Program-made: the position numbers and the translations under genes
Notes under the pieces: model-generated
The model's database searches: none
Seen by the model: the letters and a program-made list of their open reading frames with translations, nothing else
Told to the model about the DNA's origin: nothing
Assembly: GCA_940337035.1 (NCBI GenBank)
Contig: CALNHX010001067.1
Location: 120,332 to 184,331, forward strand
Source: Agriotes lineatus
Taxonomy: Eukaryota > Arthropoda > Insecta > Coleoptera > Elateridae
Length of the DNA: 64,000 nt
Direction: 5' to 3'
In this document: one piece after another, positions 33,856 to 44,819 of the stretch
Position numbering within the stretch: the stretch's first letter is position 1
Layout: every line of letters begins with the position of its first letter

Positions 33856-34590
33856 AATACTTAATGCAGCTAATGTGGGCAGCAATCACAAGCTGGTACT
33901 CTGCAAAATGAGATTAAACATCCCCATCACACCAAAACCTAAACCCCAATGCATACAAAAATTCAATATTGAATCTTTGGAAGATGAGAGTGTGAAACAG
34001 CTATACAAAAATAGATTAACAGAGAAAATACAACAGACTCCAATCACTAGAGAAGATAACATAGATGAACGATGGAGAATTCTAAAAAATAATATTCTTG
34101 ACGCAGCTAACGAAGCCTTAGAAAAAAGGCAGGTGAATATTAACAGAACAAATAAAACACTATGGTTTACTCCAGAAACAAAGGAATTATGTGAGCAAAA
34201 GAAAAAAGCATACATTAAGTATATACGAAACAGAAACCAAGAAAACTGGATACTATATAAAACAGAACGAAATAGAGTATGTGCAAGAATAAAAAAGAGA
34301 AAAGAAGGATACGGGGAAAGATTCACAAAAGAGATGGGGAGAGATGTGTACGGAAGCCAGAGGAGGATATGGGGAATGTTAAGAAGAAACAAACAAGAAA
34401 TCAAGGATACTACACAGAACACTAAAATCCATGCAGAAGAGTGGAAAACATATTTTGGAAACCTATATAAAGAAAACGAGGAAAGCGACGAGTTGCTGAC
34501 TGAGGAAGATGAAGAAGAAGAAGAAGGCATCAATGTAGAATTAATAGAGGAGTCGATAGAAAACACTAAAACATTTGAAAAATAGAAAAA
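33856..34590 (+). pseudogene. RTE-like LINE, endonuclease end and linker
   Basis: Directly after the MITE the frame reads VRILNAANVGSNHKLVLCKM, where SDHKLV would be the C-terminal endonuclease motif; here Asn replaces the Asp before His. A lysine- and glutamate-rich linker follows (WFTPETKELCEQKKKAYIKY; TKEMGRDVYGSQRRIWGMLR) to about 34585, open for 240 codons or more. The run LLTEEDEEEEEGI is an acidic patch before the RT entry. Confidence 0.7.
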
Positions 34591-36003
34591 GCCAGGGACC
34601 CGATGAAATAACAAATGAAATGCTAAAATACGGAGAAGAAAGCTTACAAAAAGAAATACTAACTTTCTTTAGAAACATTATAACAAAACCGAAAATACCA
34701 AATGAATGGAAAAGCAGTATAACCATCTCAATATTCAAAAAGGGTAAAAAAAAAACAATACCAGACAACTATCGTGGAATAACGCTTCTCAATAGCACGC
34801 TCAAAGCACTCACCAAAACAATTTTAGAGGAACTATGTAAAACGATACAAATCCGCAAACAACAGCAAGGCTTGCGAAAAAATAGGTCAACTATCGACAC
34901 AATCTACATAATCAAACAAATAACAGAAAATCTTCAGAATTTAACAAACCCGCATTTGTGTGCTTTGTCGATATGACCAAGGCTTTCGATCGAGTCCGCC
35001 TAACCGACATTATCAAAATAATGCAAGGGAAGTAAATCAGAGATTAATAAAGTTAATATACGAGATGGATAGTTATTGCAGAACGAACATAAAAGTAATA
35101 CATCAACTAATTGAAGAAATACAAATACGGACAGGTATAAGGCAAGGCAACTGACTCACTTAGCCTGTTTATATTCAACATGGTTATGGACAAAATAGTT
35201 GAAAATCTACCCAAAAGAGCAGGCTACAAAATGAGAAACATCTACTTTAATGTTGTTTGTTACACTGACGATGCGGTGCTTGTCACTGATTCAGAAGACA
35301 TCCTGCAGAGACTACTTTACTCCTTCAATCAAACAGCAAAACAATTAAATATGGTCATCAATACCGACAAAACCAAATGCCTAGTAACATCCAAAGAGCC
35401 GATACGATGCAAATTAGAGATGAACCAGAAGATTGTAGAACAAGTAAACCATTTCAAATATTTGGGAGCCGAGATAACGAGTTTTGGAAATCTATATGAT
35501 GAAGTTAGAGAACACACGATGAAAGTATCCCGAATTTTGAGCTGCTTAAGAGACATCGTATGGAGAAACAAATACCTCAGTAGACAGTAAAATAAGAACA
35601 TATAAGACTGCGATTAGACCAATCATAATATATGCAGCTGAAACAAGACCAGACACCTCCAAGACGCAACAAATGATGAGAACAGTTGAAATGAAAATAA
35701 TAAGCACGGCAGGATCAGAAGTGAGGACCTTCGACAACAGAATGGGATGCAAGATATAGGAAAGTGGGTAAGACAACGAAGGAAATACTGGAATAAGAAG
35801 AATAGAAGTCCCCATAAATGCACAGCGACGCCTATAATTGGCCTAACAGACTTGTAAAAAGTGCGAAACTAAACCACCCTGTCGGAAAAAATCTCAGGGC
35901 AGACCACCAAAGCGCTGGAAGGAATGTTGGACAGCTAATTAAAAGAGGCAACAGAAGGTTTAAAACAGGTAGTAGCCTACCTAAATATGGTTATCCATAT
36001 TAG
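34575..36003 (+). pseudogene. RTE-like reverse transcriptase
   Basis: NRKSQGPDEITNEMLKYG, IFKKGKKKTIPDNYRGITLL and GLRKNRSTIDTIYIIKQI mark RT blocks 0-2. A shifted FVDMTKAFDRV gives the first catalytic Asp. RQG followed by a shifted SLSLFIFNMVMDKI precedes CYTDDAVLV, the catalytic box with Thr in place of Ala. FKYLGAEITSFGNL and VSRILSCLRDIVWR follow. Later frames give WVRQRRKYWN and KSQGRPPKRW. About four frameshifts. The bases at 35808-35855 also match the 3' body of the 5S SINE. Confidence 0.75.
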
Positions 36004-36025
36004 AAAGACAGAAGAAGACCATTAA

Positions 36026-36094
36026 GCTTTTTCCATATCTTCTACATTTATCAAGATTCCCTATGAAAACATTGAAATTAGCCCACCCTGTATA
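36026..36094 (-). repeat. Terminal fragment of the CAGGGTGGGC mariner-like repeat
   Basis: On the minus strand: TACAGGGTGGGCTAATTTCA, TTTTCATAGGGAATCT, then GAAGATATGGAAAA. This corresponds to 17952-18020. Confidence 0.6.
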
Positions 36095-36254
36095 GGATTT
36101 TCACAATTACTTTTAAAAACTTTAAAATTCGTACAAGTACACTCAATTCTAAAGATCTTAGTTTTTCGAGATTTTCTATTTTTACTTCCTTTTACAATAA
36201 ACGAAGTACTATTGGATTCACCCCAAAAATTCGAAATTGAGTTTTCAACAGATC

Positions 36255-36619
36255 TTCACGTGACTTTTCAGTTTTTTTCTATTTTTTCACAAACGGCTCT
36301 AACGATTTTTTTCAAACTCCACATTTTTATTACATTTTATTACATTAAATGGGTTTCTTTTGTTTTTTTTTCTATTTTTTTAATTAACTCCTATTTTAAA
36401 TAGAACTCCCGGTCTATTATTACATTTTGAATTCAGCTTAAAATTCAAGAGAAAATTTGTCTCTTCAACAATGTTCTATTTTGTACCGTTTTTGTAGAAT
36501 TTGTAATTTTTGAAAAATTTTTGACAAATGCTTAAAAATTTAAAATCAAATTTTTGGCTAATTATAAGATCACTGTAAAAGGAAGTTGTGTGCGTGTATC
36601 ACACCAGATTTTTACATTG
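36255..36619 (-). repeat. Repeat block matching 44831-45222 in reverse
   Basis: Shared phrases include GTGTGATACACGC, AACTTCCTTTTACAGTGATC, ACAAAAACGGTACAAAATAG and TTCTATTTAAAATAGGAGTT, in order and reversed relative to the 45-kb copy. The match covers about 370 bp. The block ends sharply at 36619, where the other copy continues differently. Confidence 0.65.
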
Positions 36620-37026
36620 ACAACTGTTCAGTAACTTGACTTTGACAGTTTGAAGCTTACTGATATTATTGTATTATACATGTTATAATAAAAATGGCTC
36701 CATTACTGAATTTATATTTCTTAACAACCAATCATAAGATTGATGAAATTTTCAATTTCATGCCCTCCATATTCTCGGTACGTGAAAACAACTGTTGTAC
36801 AATAACATGTAGGTATTATAAAAATTTGCTAATATCAATAAAAACACACATTTGTTATTTTGATCAATGAGTAATAGATCGTTAATTCGTGACGGAAAAC
36901 AGAAAATTGACGTTAATTTGCGGTATCGGGGTAAGCCATTATACCATTTTTAAAAATTATAAATAGAACAGCGTTTTCCAAATTCTGAGTACCATAATGA
37001 CATGACATTACCCCTGAATCTCATAA
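36620..37026. other. Unassigned
   Basis: AT-rich, with no coding or repeat family recognised. Confidence 0.3.
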
Positions 37027-37236
37027 GTCAAAACAAATAACGGCATACACAGATGACATTAATGTTTTAGAAAGATCAATGGTGGCACTCTGAGAAACTA
37101 AAACTCTACAAGACGATCCTAAGGCCAGTACTTACATACAGAGGAGTAACCTAGATGCTCCTACCAGAAAGAGGAAAAATGCTTGATACATTTAAAAGAA
37201 ATATCCTGTGTCGAATTTATGGACCAATTAAAAAAA
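37027..37236 (+). pseudogene. LINE RT scrap with an internally deleted palm
   Basis: ITAYTDDINVLERS (catalytic box with Thr for Ala) is followed, after a few out-of-frame codons, by EKLKLYKTILRPVLTYRGVT and LDTFKRNILCRIYGPIKKKG. Normally about 80 residues separate these blocks, so an internal deletion of roughly 200 bp is inferred. The right end meets the hAT-like sequence starting TGCGGCCCGC. Confidence 0.6.
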
Positions 37237-37239
37237 AAG

Positions 37240-38345
37240 GCATGCGGCCCGCCAGAATATTTTTTGCGGCCCTCAGATTGATACTGTACTTTCAGAAAAC
37301 ATGAATCTGAAAAATAAATTATAAATCATTGAAAATAATATAACATAGGTACAAAAATATATCAATAGTAAAAGAATTTTTACTTGATCTGACAATATTG
37401 TGTTTGGAAACAGACCCGCCTACTTCCAGTGCAGACACGTGTTTTTGATTGTTTTTAGTAGTGTTTAGTTCATCTGAATATTTTCAGAGTCAAATATGTC
37501 GTAACAAAAAAGAAGAATAACGGACGAACATCGAGTGTGTAATGACCGATGGGAATCAGACTATTTGGCCACAAACACCGGTAATAAACTTCAGTGCCGT
37601 GTGCGTATGCAAGTACTCTCAGTTCCCAAAGAATATAATTTAAACGCCATTACACTTTGTCCGTGAGAAAAAGTTGCAGCAGTATACTAGCGAGTCTAGA
37701 AATACTATGTATCAGTAATGAAGGTAAGAAGAAACTTACACATAAAAAACACATTTTTAAGAAAGTCTAACACTAATAAAAAATGCAGTCTTACGGCTTC
37801 TTACAAAGTAGCACTGGAGATTGCCAAGGCAAAAAACCATTTAGTGATGGAGTGCTTATAAAGAATTGTGCAATCAAAATGGCAAAACAATTTAATGAAA
37901 CAAAGGTTGCTCAGAAATTCGAAAGAGTAGCAATGTTTCATCAAACAATTGCGGGACGTGTGGAACACATTGATCAATATGTTTCTAAAAAGTTGTACGA
38001 CACAATTGGAAAACTTAAGTATTTTTTACTATGCCTGGGCGAAAGCACCGATCAATCCGACATCGGGCAGCTTGTGATTTTTGTTCGAACTATTTAAGAG
38101 GGCTTCACTGTAGCAAAGGGGATGTTTAGTTTTATTCCTTTGCATGATACAACCAAGAGTACTGACAGTTTTGAAGCTGTACAAAAAGTGGTATCAGAAT
38201 ATGGAGGATTCGATAAATGTTCCTGCATTGTCACTGATGGAGCCAAGGCTATGCTAGGAAATGTACCTGGATTAGCTGGACTCTTAAAACAAAATGGAAC
38301 TAGATTAGTGGACTTTGCATCGGCTAATAATATGAGAATAGGAGG
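37240..38345 (+). mobile_element. Truncated hAT element (GTF2IRD2/ZMYM-like)
   Basis: The left part has GCATGCGGCCCGCCAGAAT and GCGGCCCTCAG, as in subterminal regions of Charlie-like hATs. It is followed by a transposase frame (37496-38345) resembling the GTF2IRD2 / SCAND3 / ZMYM group. No right end: the sequence switches at about 38330-38345 to a LINE endonuclease. Confidence 0.6.
37496..38345 (+). pseudogene. hAT transposase N-terminal half, GTF2IRD2-like
   Basis: The ATG at 37496 is followed by a stop at codon 3, then KRRITDEHRVCNDRWESDYL and CRVCMQVLSVPKEYN, a BED-like zinc-finger start. 37783-38097 carries GKKPFSDGVLIKNCAIKMAK, then RVEHIDQYVSKKLYD and LCLGESTDQSDIGQLVIFVR, where LDESTD with an Asp is expected; here Gly replaces the catalytic Asp. 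38122-38330 carries SFIPLHDTTKSTDSFEAVQK and VTDGAKAMLGNVPGLAGLLK, the second acidic block. The dimerisation end is missing. Confidence 0.7.
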
Positions 38346-38700
38346 AACCCTTTTCCCACTCAGAAATATACACAAAATGACTTGGACCTCACCCGACGGA
38401 AACACGAACAACCAAATTGATCATGCCCTCATAGATAAAAGACATACAACAAACCTACTAGACGTCAGACGCCTAAGAGGAGCGGACGTGGTATTGGACC
38501 ACTACCTAATACAGGCCAAAGTAAGAGAGGGGATTTCAAGAGTACAGAAAGAGGTGAAAAAAAGACCAAATGGAATAGCAATAAGCTAAAGAACGAGAAA
38601 GACAGAAACCTTTATAAAAGAATCATCTCGGAAAAACTAGATCTAGAAGGTAGCCATTATTTCAGGTCCAATTTGGTAATAAGAGATTCAAAGAAATAGG
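38330..38700 (+). pseudogene. RTE/BovB-like LINE endonuclease C-terminus
   Basis: NNMRIGGTLFPLRNIHKMTW, TSPDGNTNNQIDHALIDKRH, LLDVRRLRGADVVLDHYLIQ and AKVRE match the end of EEP endonucleases commonly annotated as craniofacial development protein 2-like. The conserved S-D-H is changed to L-D-H. The frame is open and continuous with the upstream hAT frame. Confidence 0.7.
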
Positions 38701-38787
38701 CTCGATAAGTGTGTCTACAAGTTCATGATAAATAATGTTATTTAGGTGTTCATGACATAAACCGCATACGTCTGCTTTATTTACTTA

Positions 38788-38975
38788 CGGCCGGTCTTAT
38801 AAAGGTCACTAATCTGACGTTAACTTTAAATCGCTGTTAAAATAAACAAAAGCTCATAAAACGTTGGCGCTTACGACATATTATTCATTAGTAAACAAAT
38901 TTTTATGCGCTTTTGTTTATTTTAATAGCGATTTAAAGTTAACGTCAGATTAGTGACCTTTATAAGACCGGCCGT
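38788..38975. mobile_element. Near-perfect palindromic MITE, 188 bp
   Basis: CGGCCGGTCTTATAAAGGTC and the following bases to about 38855 are mirrored to 38974 with almost no mismatch (about 70-bp arms). TTA flanks both ends (38785-38787 and 38975-38977), a possible 3-bp duplication as in PIF/Harbinger-like MITEs. It lies between the endonuclease and RT pieces of LINE remnants. The superfamily is inferred from the TSD length only. Confidence 0.65.
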
Positions 38976-39090
38976 TAGTGTGTGAATGTTGAAACAGTTG
39001 GCAATTCCACCCGCAAACGGCAAAGAAAAAGGAGCACAAAGGTGCCCCACATAAAATCAAATACGCGAACCGCAATGCTGTAGACGCCGA

Positions 39091-39405
39091 GGTATGTAAT
39101 TATACGGGCATTTTTCTCTCTTAAGCATGGCAAGTAAAGTCTACGAAAGGATGTTAAAACAAAAACTTAGATTAGCTGTTGAAAATCAATTAGATGAATC
39201 ACAAAGTGGTTTTAGAACAGGTCATGGAGTATAATATTGTATTTTTGTTATAAAGCAAATAATAGAAAAAACGATAATATACAATAAGGAAATAACAGTC
39301 GGGTTTATAGACATGCAACGAGCTTTCGATTCAGTGCACAAAAAAAAAGATCTGGGAAGTACTAAGAGAAAAGGGAGTGAACAATAACTTACTATATACT
39401 AGCGA
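39091..39405 (+). pseudogene. LINE reverse transcriptase fragment
   Basis: Reads a C-N-Y-T-G-I-F start, then SMASKVYERMLKQKLRLAVE, NQLDESQSGFRTGHGV and, after a stop, IIEKTIIYNKEITVGFIDMQ followed by RAFDSVHKKK. This covers RT blocks 2-3, including the first catalytic Asp. It ends at an unrelated phrase TATACTAGCGAGATGCCCGT, probably another insertion. Confidence 0.65.
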
Positions 39406-41949
39406 GATGCCCGTTCTTCGTACGAGCTACAAATGTTTTTTCTTCTCCTTCCCCTTCATTCAATTTGCTAAACTAACAAACGCCGCAAAACAATATTGTA
39501 GGTAAAAAGAAAACAATATTTTTCCCAAAAAAGTCCTCCACAACTCTTTTATGCTGCATGTACGTCGTACCTCTGGAAATGTGTACGTAATTGTCATTCC
39601 CCTTGTATATATTGATAAAACTATAGTTTTAGTATGTAAGGGAAGATAAACGGTCGGCCTTACCTTTTGGCGAAAGTTGTATTTGATATTTTGCCGGCTG
39701 GTAACTATCGGCCTAGTGGGCTAACTAGTCGTGAGGGTCGGGGTTCCAACTATACTGAAAAGAAATACCAAACGAAATACGAAGAGAGTGGGCGCCAGGT
39801 CCTCGACTTCGAATCATCCTTGTGCCGGACCGTTCACAAGGTCGGAGATAAAAACCAGCAAGTTACACAAAATAGCAACGACCAATAAAAATATCACAGC
39901 TTTATTCAACTTGGTACTATAGTGCGTCACATACAAAATCAAAGGCAAATCATCAACCTCAATAACAAACAAAGTCAACCACAAAATCAAACAAGACCAA
40001 ACAATATAGCAATAAACAAATATCCATATACAAATCAATATACCAACAATAAACACATTAAAAATCGACAAGGTACTGCATCGATACATTTCATAAAAGC
40101 ATAAATATATAAATATGTTAGTCGAGGGCTAAACAATAAACTTCAGCTGTAAACTATCGTAAACATTCAATTACGTTGCTAACCAAAGTAGCAGCACCGG
40201 CACAATAATTCGTCCGCATCCTGTGAGGCAGGGTGTGACAAAGCTAGAGCTATGCAAGCGAAAGGCTAACTAATACCCCGAATGTTAGCTTATAATTTTA
40301 ATGTAACGACAAAATTACGGATTGTATGATCATACAGGCGTGGCGGTTTCTGTTTTAAATGCATCAAGTTATTATATGATTAAACAAAGCAATGGCTTGA
40401 ATTATGCTCCTCACAAAAGCTAAACTTACAAATCGCCAATAATCAAATTACGAAAATCCTAAATATTGGGCATAAGGCTACCGTGAGCGGTTCTTTAGAT
40501 ACGACCAACACCCTAATAATGACATTTGACAGATTAATCTCTGCAAAGAAGCTAGTGAAAAGCAGTGACCGAAGTTGCATAAAAATACAATTAATCTGTG
40601 TTCTAGGTAAGCTAATCTGTCCTAGAATAGTTCAACGGCATAACTGAATGTTTTGTTACGCTACAGGGCACAGAGCAAAACGGCCTTCAACACAAATTAC
40701 TACTAACTAACGGTAAGCAAACCTAAATGTAGCAAGCCATTCGATAACACAAAAATATCTACGATCTAATATCACGAGCATGGCTAATACAGCTACCATG
40801 AACATAGTCTACTCAAAAATTACACGAAGTGCAATACGAATCAATAAAATAAGTCCAAATGCAATATACACAATAAATTTTAACTCGACAGACATTTCCA
40901 AATACAAATTTACACAAATAATCCTACAATATGCATGCTATACGAAATGCCTATAATTAGCAGAGCAGTTAATACGCTAATTCAGATATACACACCTCAG
41001 TACAAGTCACATACGAATCACGCATGCTGTTTTCCAGGGTCGAGCGCAAATCAACAGCAAGTTCGGAAGCATCTGGTGCGCCAAGGAGCCGACTTCCGAC
41101 AGCATTGCGAGCGTCGCAGGGAGGGTGGCGAATAGACGATGCCAGTACCAATTACACAAAGCACCAAATAAGGTAAGCGAACCAAATCCATATTACGAAC
41201 CCTTTTCCTGGGTGGATCCAAAACTCAATGGCAAATACGATCCCTAATGCGATCCCAAAACTTAATTCGATCCCAGATTTTTAATCCAGATTTTTAAACC
41301 AGATTTTTAAAGGCTAAAAATACAAATTTTCCAAATAGATTACGGCGTTCAAAAGAGGGAAACGTAGGCAAACACCATGTACGAACCTTAAGATGTTGTG
41401 CAGCCAACTCGTTGTCGGGCGTGTGAAGAAGGAACGTCCCAAGAAATCCGTCTGTGACGAAATGAATGTCGGCGACACCAATACCAATCTCCGAGCATTC
41501 CAGTAAGGGAAGCGGAGCCTCTAAATCCTTCCAACTATGAAGATGGCTTCCAAAAGCCGCGAGACTAGCCCCCATAGGAAGCAATTCCAACTTTCACAAC
41601 GCAAGACTTGCCAGGAAATGGCCGAGAAATGCTCCAAAACCAGCCCAATTCAGCTTATCAAAGTTCCCAAAAATTGGAAAGTTGGCCAACGTAAAAACCA
41701 AAGAATGCAGAGTGCTCTGAACTGATAACAGCAGTGTAGCATTAAGTTTGAAATTAAAGGTAGATGTTAACAAAGTTGCCTATCCAAAGTAAAGTATTGT
41801 ATTATTTAGGAAAATAAAGTAAATGACCAAATCTGACTAATTTATTTCAATCAATAAATAGGAAAATGTCAAAATGAGCGTAACAAGTATAACAATGAGA
41901 TAAAATTAAAACATATGTACCAACTAAATGTTGTATTCATAAATTATAG
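39406..41949. other. Unassigned, A/C-rich on the plus strand in part
   Basis: No known protein family. 39880-40110 and 40380-41000 are rich in A and C on the plus strand. At 41220-41312 a GATCCC motif recurs and a CCAGATTTTTAA unit is repeated three times. Short frames (for example 41294-41590 on the minus strand and 41537-41725 on the plus strand) carry no recognisable motif. Confidence 0.35.
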
Positions 41950-43210
41950 CAAGATAACCGTTTCCACCACTTGAAGGTGGAATTTCGAAAATCCTCCTAT
42001 TTACTCTAAGAGATATTGAGTAGGTCGTAAAACACAGTTTACTCCTTTTCACCCCCTAGGGGTGGTATTTTGAAAATTTCTTTCAGCCCATATTATCCTG
42101 AAATAAACCCATAGCGAAAAATAATTAATAAATTTAACACCCTATCCCTTTTCAATTTTCCCTTTTTACAGCTCTAGGGGCAATTTTAAAATACCTTAAA
42201 ACACTTTCTAAATATTTTAAGAATAAGCCAAAAAACAATGGTCTAACTCAATAAATATAGGAGATACAACAAAGGGTTCTTTAATTCACTTCGAATCCAG
42301 ATTTGTACCTTTAGGGGTTGAGGAGGGCAAAATCCTGAAATGTGTTTTTAGACACTTGTATCGGATATCTATGCAAGCAAACACCAAGTTGATATCTTAT
42401 CGGGTCTAAGAGATATTGAGGAATTCGTGAAAATAGAGTTTACCACTTTTCACCCCCATAGGGGTAACATTTTAAAATCCCTTAAACCAGTTTCTAAATA
42501 TTTTAAAAATACATCTATATGCCAACAAATAATGTTTCTAAATATTTTAAAAATACATCTATATGCCAACAAATAATGTTTGAACTCAATAAACATAGGA
42601 GATACGAAGGGTTCTTTAATTCACCCCCAATCCAGATTTGCACCTTTAGGGGTTGATTAGGGAAAAATCCTAAAATACGTTTCTTCTGACAATCTTTGCA
42701 AGTAAACACCAAGTCTCATCGGGTGTAAGAGATATTGAAGAACTTGTGAAAGCACATTTTACCCCTTTTCAATCCTGTAGGAGTGGAATTTTGAAAAATT
42801 CCCTTTTAACCCATTTTATTGTAAAATGTAACTCACAGCGAAAAAAAAATTTAATCCACTTACCCTTTTTCAGTTTTTCCTCCTTTTACCCCTTTAGGGC
42901 TAAGTTTTTCAAATTCCCTTAAACCCCTTTCAAAATATTTTAAAAATACATCTAAAAAGAGTCTTCTAATTCAATTAGCATAGGAGATAAAAAGGGTTCT
43001 TTAATTCACCCCCAATCCAGATTTGCACCTTTAGGGGTTGATTAGGGCAAAATGCTAAAACAAGTTTCTAGGTATTTGCATTGATAACCTTTGCAAGTAA
43101 ACACCAAGTCGCTATCTTATCGGGTGTAAGAGATATTGTGGAATTCGTGAAAACACATTTTACCCCACTTCACCCTCTTAGCGGTAGAATTTCAAAAAAT
43201 CCTTTCTTTT
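41950..43210. repeat. Tandem array of a 320-400-bp unit (about 3.3 copies)
   Basis: The marker TAAGAGATATTG occurs at about 42008, 42409, 42726 and 43127, and GGGTTCTTTAATTCAC at about 42277, 42609 and 42994. Each unit carries T/A-rich sequence with CACCTTTAGGGGTTG and TTTTACCCCTTTTCA phrases. Spacings of about 401, 317 and 401 bp suggest indels. Within the second unit a 41-bp segment (TTTCTAAATATTTTAAAAAT and following) is duplicated at about 42493-42575. No coding potential. Confidence 0.75.
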
Positions 43211-43424
43211 TTTTTGTTATTATAAATATTCTATAATTCACTTTACCTATGAAATGTATTATTTTCATTTAGAAATATCTGTTTTGTGTTTTTCCAAAGA
43301 ATATTACTTGTTATTCACTGCACTTTGATTCTGAAAAAAAGTATTTAAAAAAAACAACACCAATCGTTTTTTTAAAGAAGTTTAAAAAACGAACTTTTTT
43401 TTTGTTGCATCACTAAAAATAACT

Positions 43425-43612
43425 AAGATGGTTAGGACACCTATACAGAATGAACAACAGTAAATTGGTTAAGAGGATATGGAAAGCAAAAAGCGAAGGA
43501 AACAAATCAATATCATGGAACAACTATGTTACAGCTATTTTAAATGAAAGAGACACACAGTGGAACGAGGCAAGAAGATTAGACTTGGACAAGAAAAAAT
43601 GAACTGAAATGT
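43425..43612 (+). pseudogene. LINE ORF2 3' end fragment
   Basis: Translation gives GHLYRMNNSKLVKRIWKA, then SISWNNYVTAILNERDTQWN and EARRLDLDKKK followed by a stop. This is the C-terminal tail (R-W-x-G-H-x-x-R-M) seen after the RT of RTE/R1-type LINEs. Only the last 60 or so codons survive. Confidence 0.65.
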
Positions 43613-43801
43613 ACAATAATACTGTATGCGTGTGTGTATAGTGCGTAAATGAATGCCTCGATACCGGAAACGGTAATGGGGTCAAACAAACTAAGAAAAT
43701 CTATAGAAGTGTATAACATTGTCAAAATTGTAGTAAATCCCACTCGGAACAAAAGTGTTATTACATAAGTAAATAATCTTTACTTACGTAAGTATACATT
43801 T

Positions 43802-44382
43802 TACGGATGTCATACCCGGTCGAAAATCAAACCCGGGTACCCGAAAACAGTACCCGAGTACCCTGGGGTACCCGAAATATATAACAAAAATGTTAGCGTA
43901 CATCGGAACAGCTACCATTTCTTTCTTTACGCCGCGAGTTTTAAACTGAACTAAATTGAACCTACTCCCGTACTCCCCAATTCAATCGTCTCTTATTTGT
44001 AAATATTTTCACACTTCCAAGTGCTATCAAATTCAAGTAGTACATGACTTTTTATCCGAAATTCATAGCAGCATCAACATCATATAGAGGCTGTTTATGT
44101 TACTTCAACCCATACTGACCCGATTTAATGGTACTATTGACGGGTTGAATATTTCCGTGAAGCGGATTTATTATAAGAAACAAGAAACATTATATGGTAT
44201 GGGATAGGGTGATTCTGGTTATTACTGCGTGGTTATGTTTTTCTAGATTTTATTCCTATTGTTTTTAAGTTTTTATCATCTCCAAAATAGGCTGTCTTTC
44301 TAGAAATTACAAAATTTACTAGTCGGGTTCCCGGGTCCTGAAAATATACTCGGGTCGACCCGGGTACCCGCCGACATCCCTA
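43802..44382. mobile_element. hAT-type MITE with 8-bp duplication ATACATTT
   Basis: The left end TACGGATGTCATACCCGG and right end, read inward, TAGGGATGTCGGCGGGTACC are inverted repeats. ATACATTT lies outside both ends (43794-43801, 44383-44390). Subterminal CGGGTACCCG motifs are abundant on both sides. It resembles the MITE at 33071-33847 (same TAGNGATG start and ACCCGGGTA motifs) and probably shares its mobilising transposase. Confidence 0.85.
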
Positions 44383-44699
44383 ATACATTTTGTAGAAACC
44401 TAACTCATCAAAATGCAAGGTAAACATATTGTTTTAACCCGTTAGGACGTGCGCGTGAGTAAAAAATACCCCAGCGTTGAAAAAAACTTAATAAAATCTA
44501 AAATTTTTTTTGCACACGCTTCCGCTCCTAGGTACCTCTCGAGTACTCTCCAAAGTACAAATGCATCGTATTTATGCTTTTGATATCAGTTATGATCTAG
44601 CTGTAACGAGCTAATATGTATTTTAGTTGGTTTGGTGAAGTTAGATGTAACTTTAAAAGTCGTGAAAAGTGAATAATTAGAAATAATAACGCAATCACG

Positions 44700-44819
44700 A
44701 AATGGGCATTTAAACAACCTCTGGCAGAAGCCGATTTGGAAAAAATTGTAGATGAAATGTCACACATTGAACATCATGTACCGGCAAATGATGACTCAGA
44801 AATAGATGAAAACATGTGA
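44700..44819 (+). pseudogene. Possible piggyBac transposase N-terminal scrap
   Basis: The frame reads KWAFKQPLAEADLEKIVDEM followed by SHIEHHVPANDDSEIDENM and a stop. Acidic, Asp/Glu-rich N-termini with DSEIDE-type phrases are common in piggyBac transposases, and the position inside a TTAA-flanked element supports this. No catalytic domain is present. Assignment is by context. Confidence 0.35.

Larger units (their letters stand above)
32311..36021 (+). mobile_element. RTE-like LINE (single EEP-RT ORF), interrupted by a hAT MITE
   Basis: No gag precedes the endonuclease. Endonuclease, linker, RT and a C-terminal KSQGRPPKRWKECW-type basic block follow in order on the plus strand, as in RTE-like LINEs of insects. 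The endonuclease is split by a 777-bp hAT MITE with a perfect 8-bp TSD (33063-33070 / 33848-33855). The 3' end is near 36021, after a GAAGAAGACC phrase. Its last portion is followed by a scrap of the CAGGGTGGGC repeat (36026-36094). Confidence 0.75.

Noticed and set aside
33886..34614. 242-codon minus-strand frame, hydrophobic and serine-rich
   Set aside because: It is the antisense shadow of the lysine/glutamate-rich linker of the plus-strand RTE-like LINE; the (GAA)n-type stretch gives its serine run. No motif of its own.
35546..35823. Hydrophobic minus-strand frames (89 and 66 codons)
   Set aside because: Antisense of the LINE ORF2 tail.
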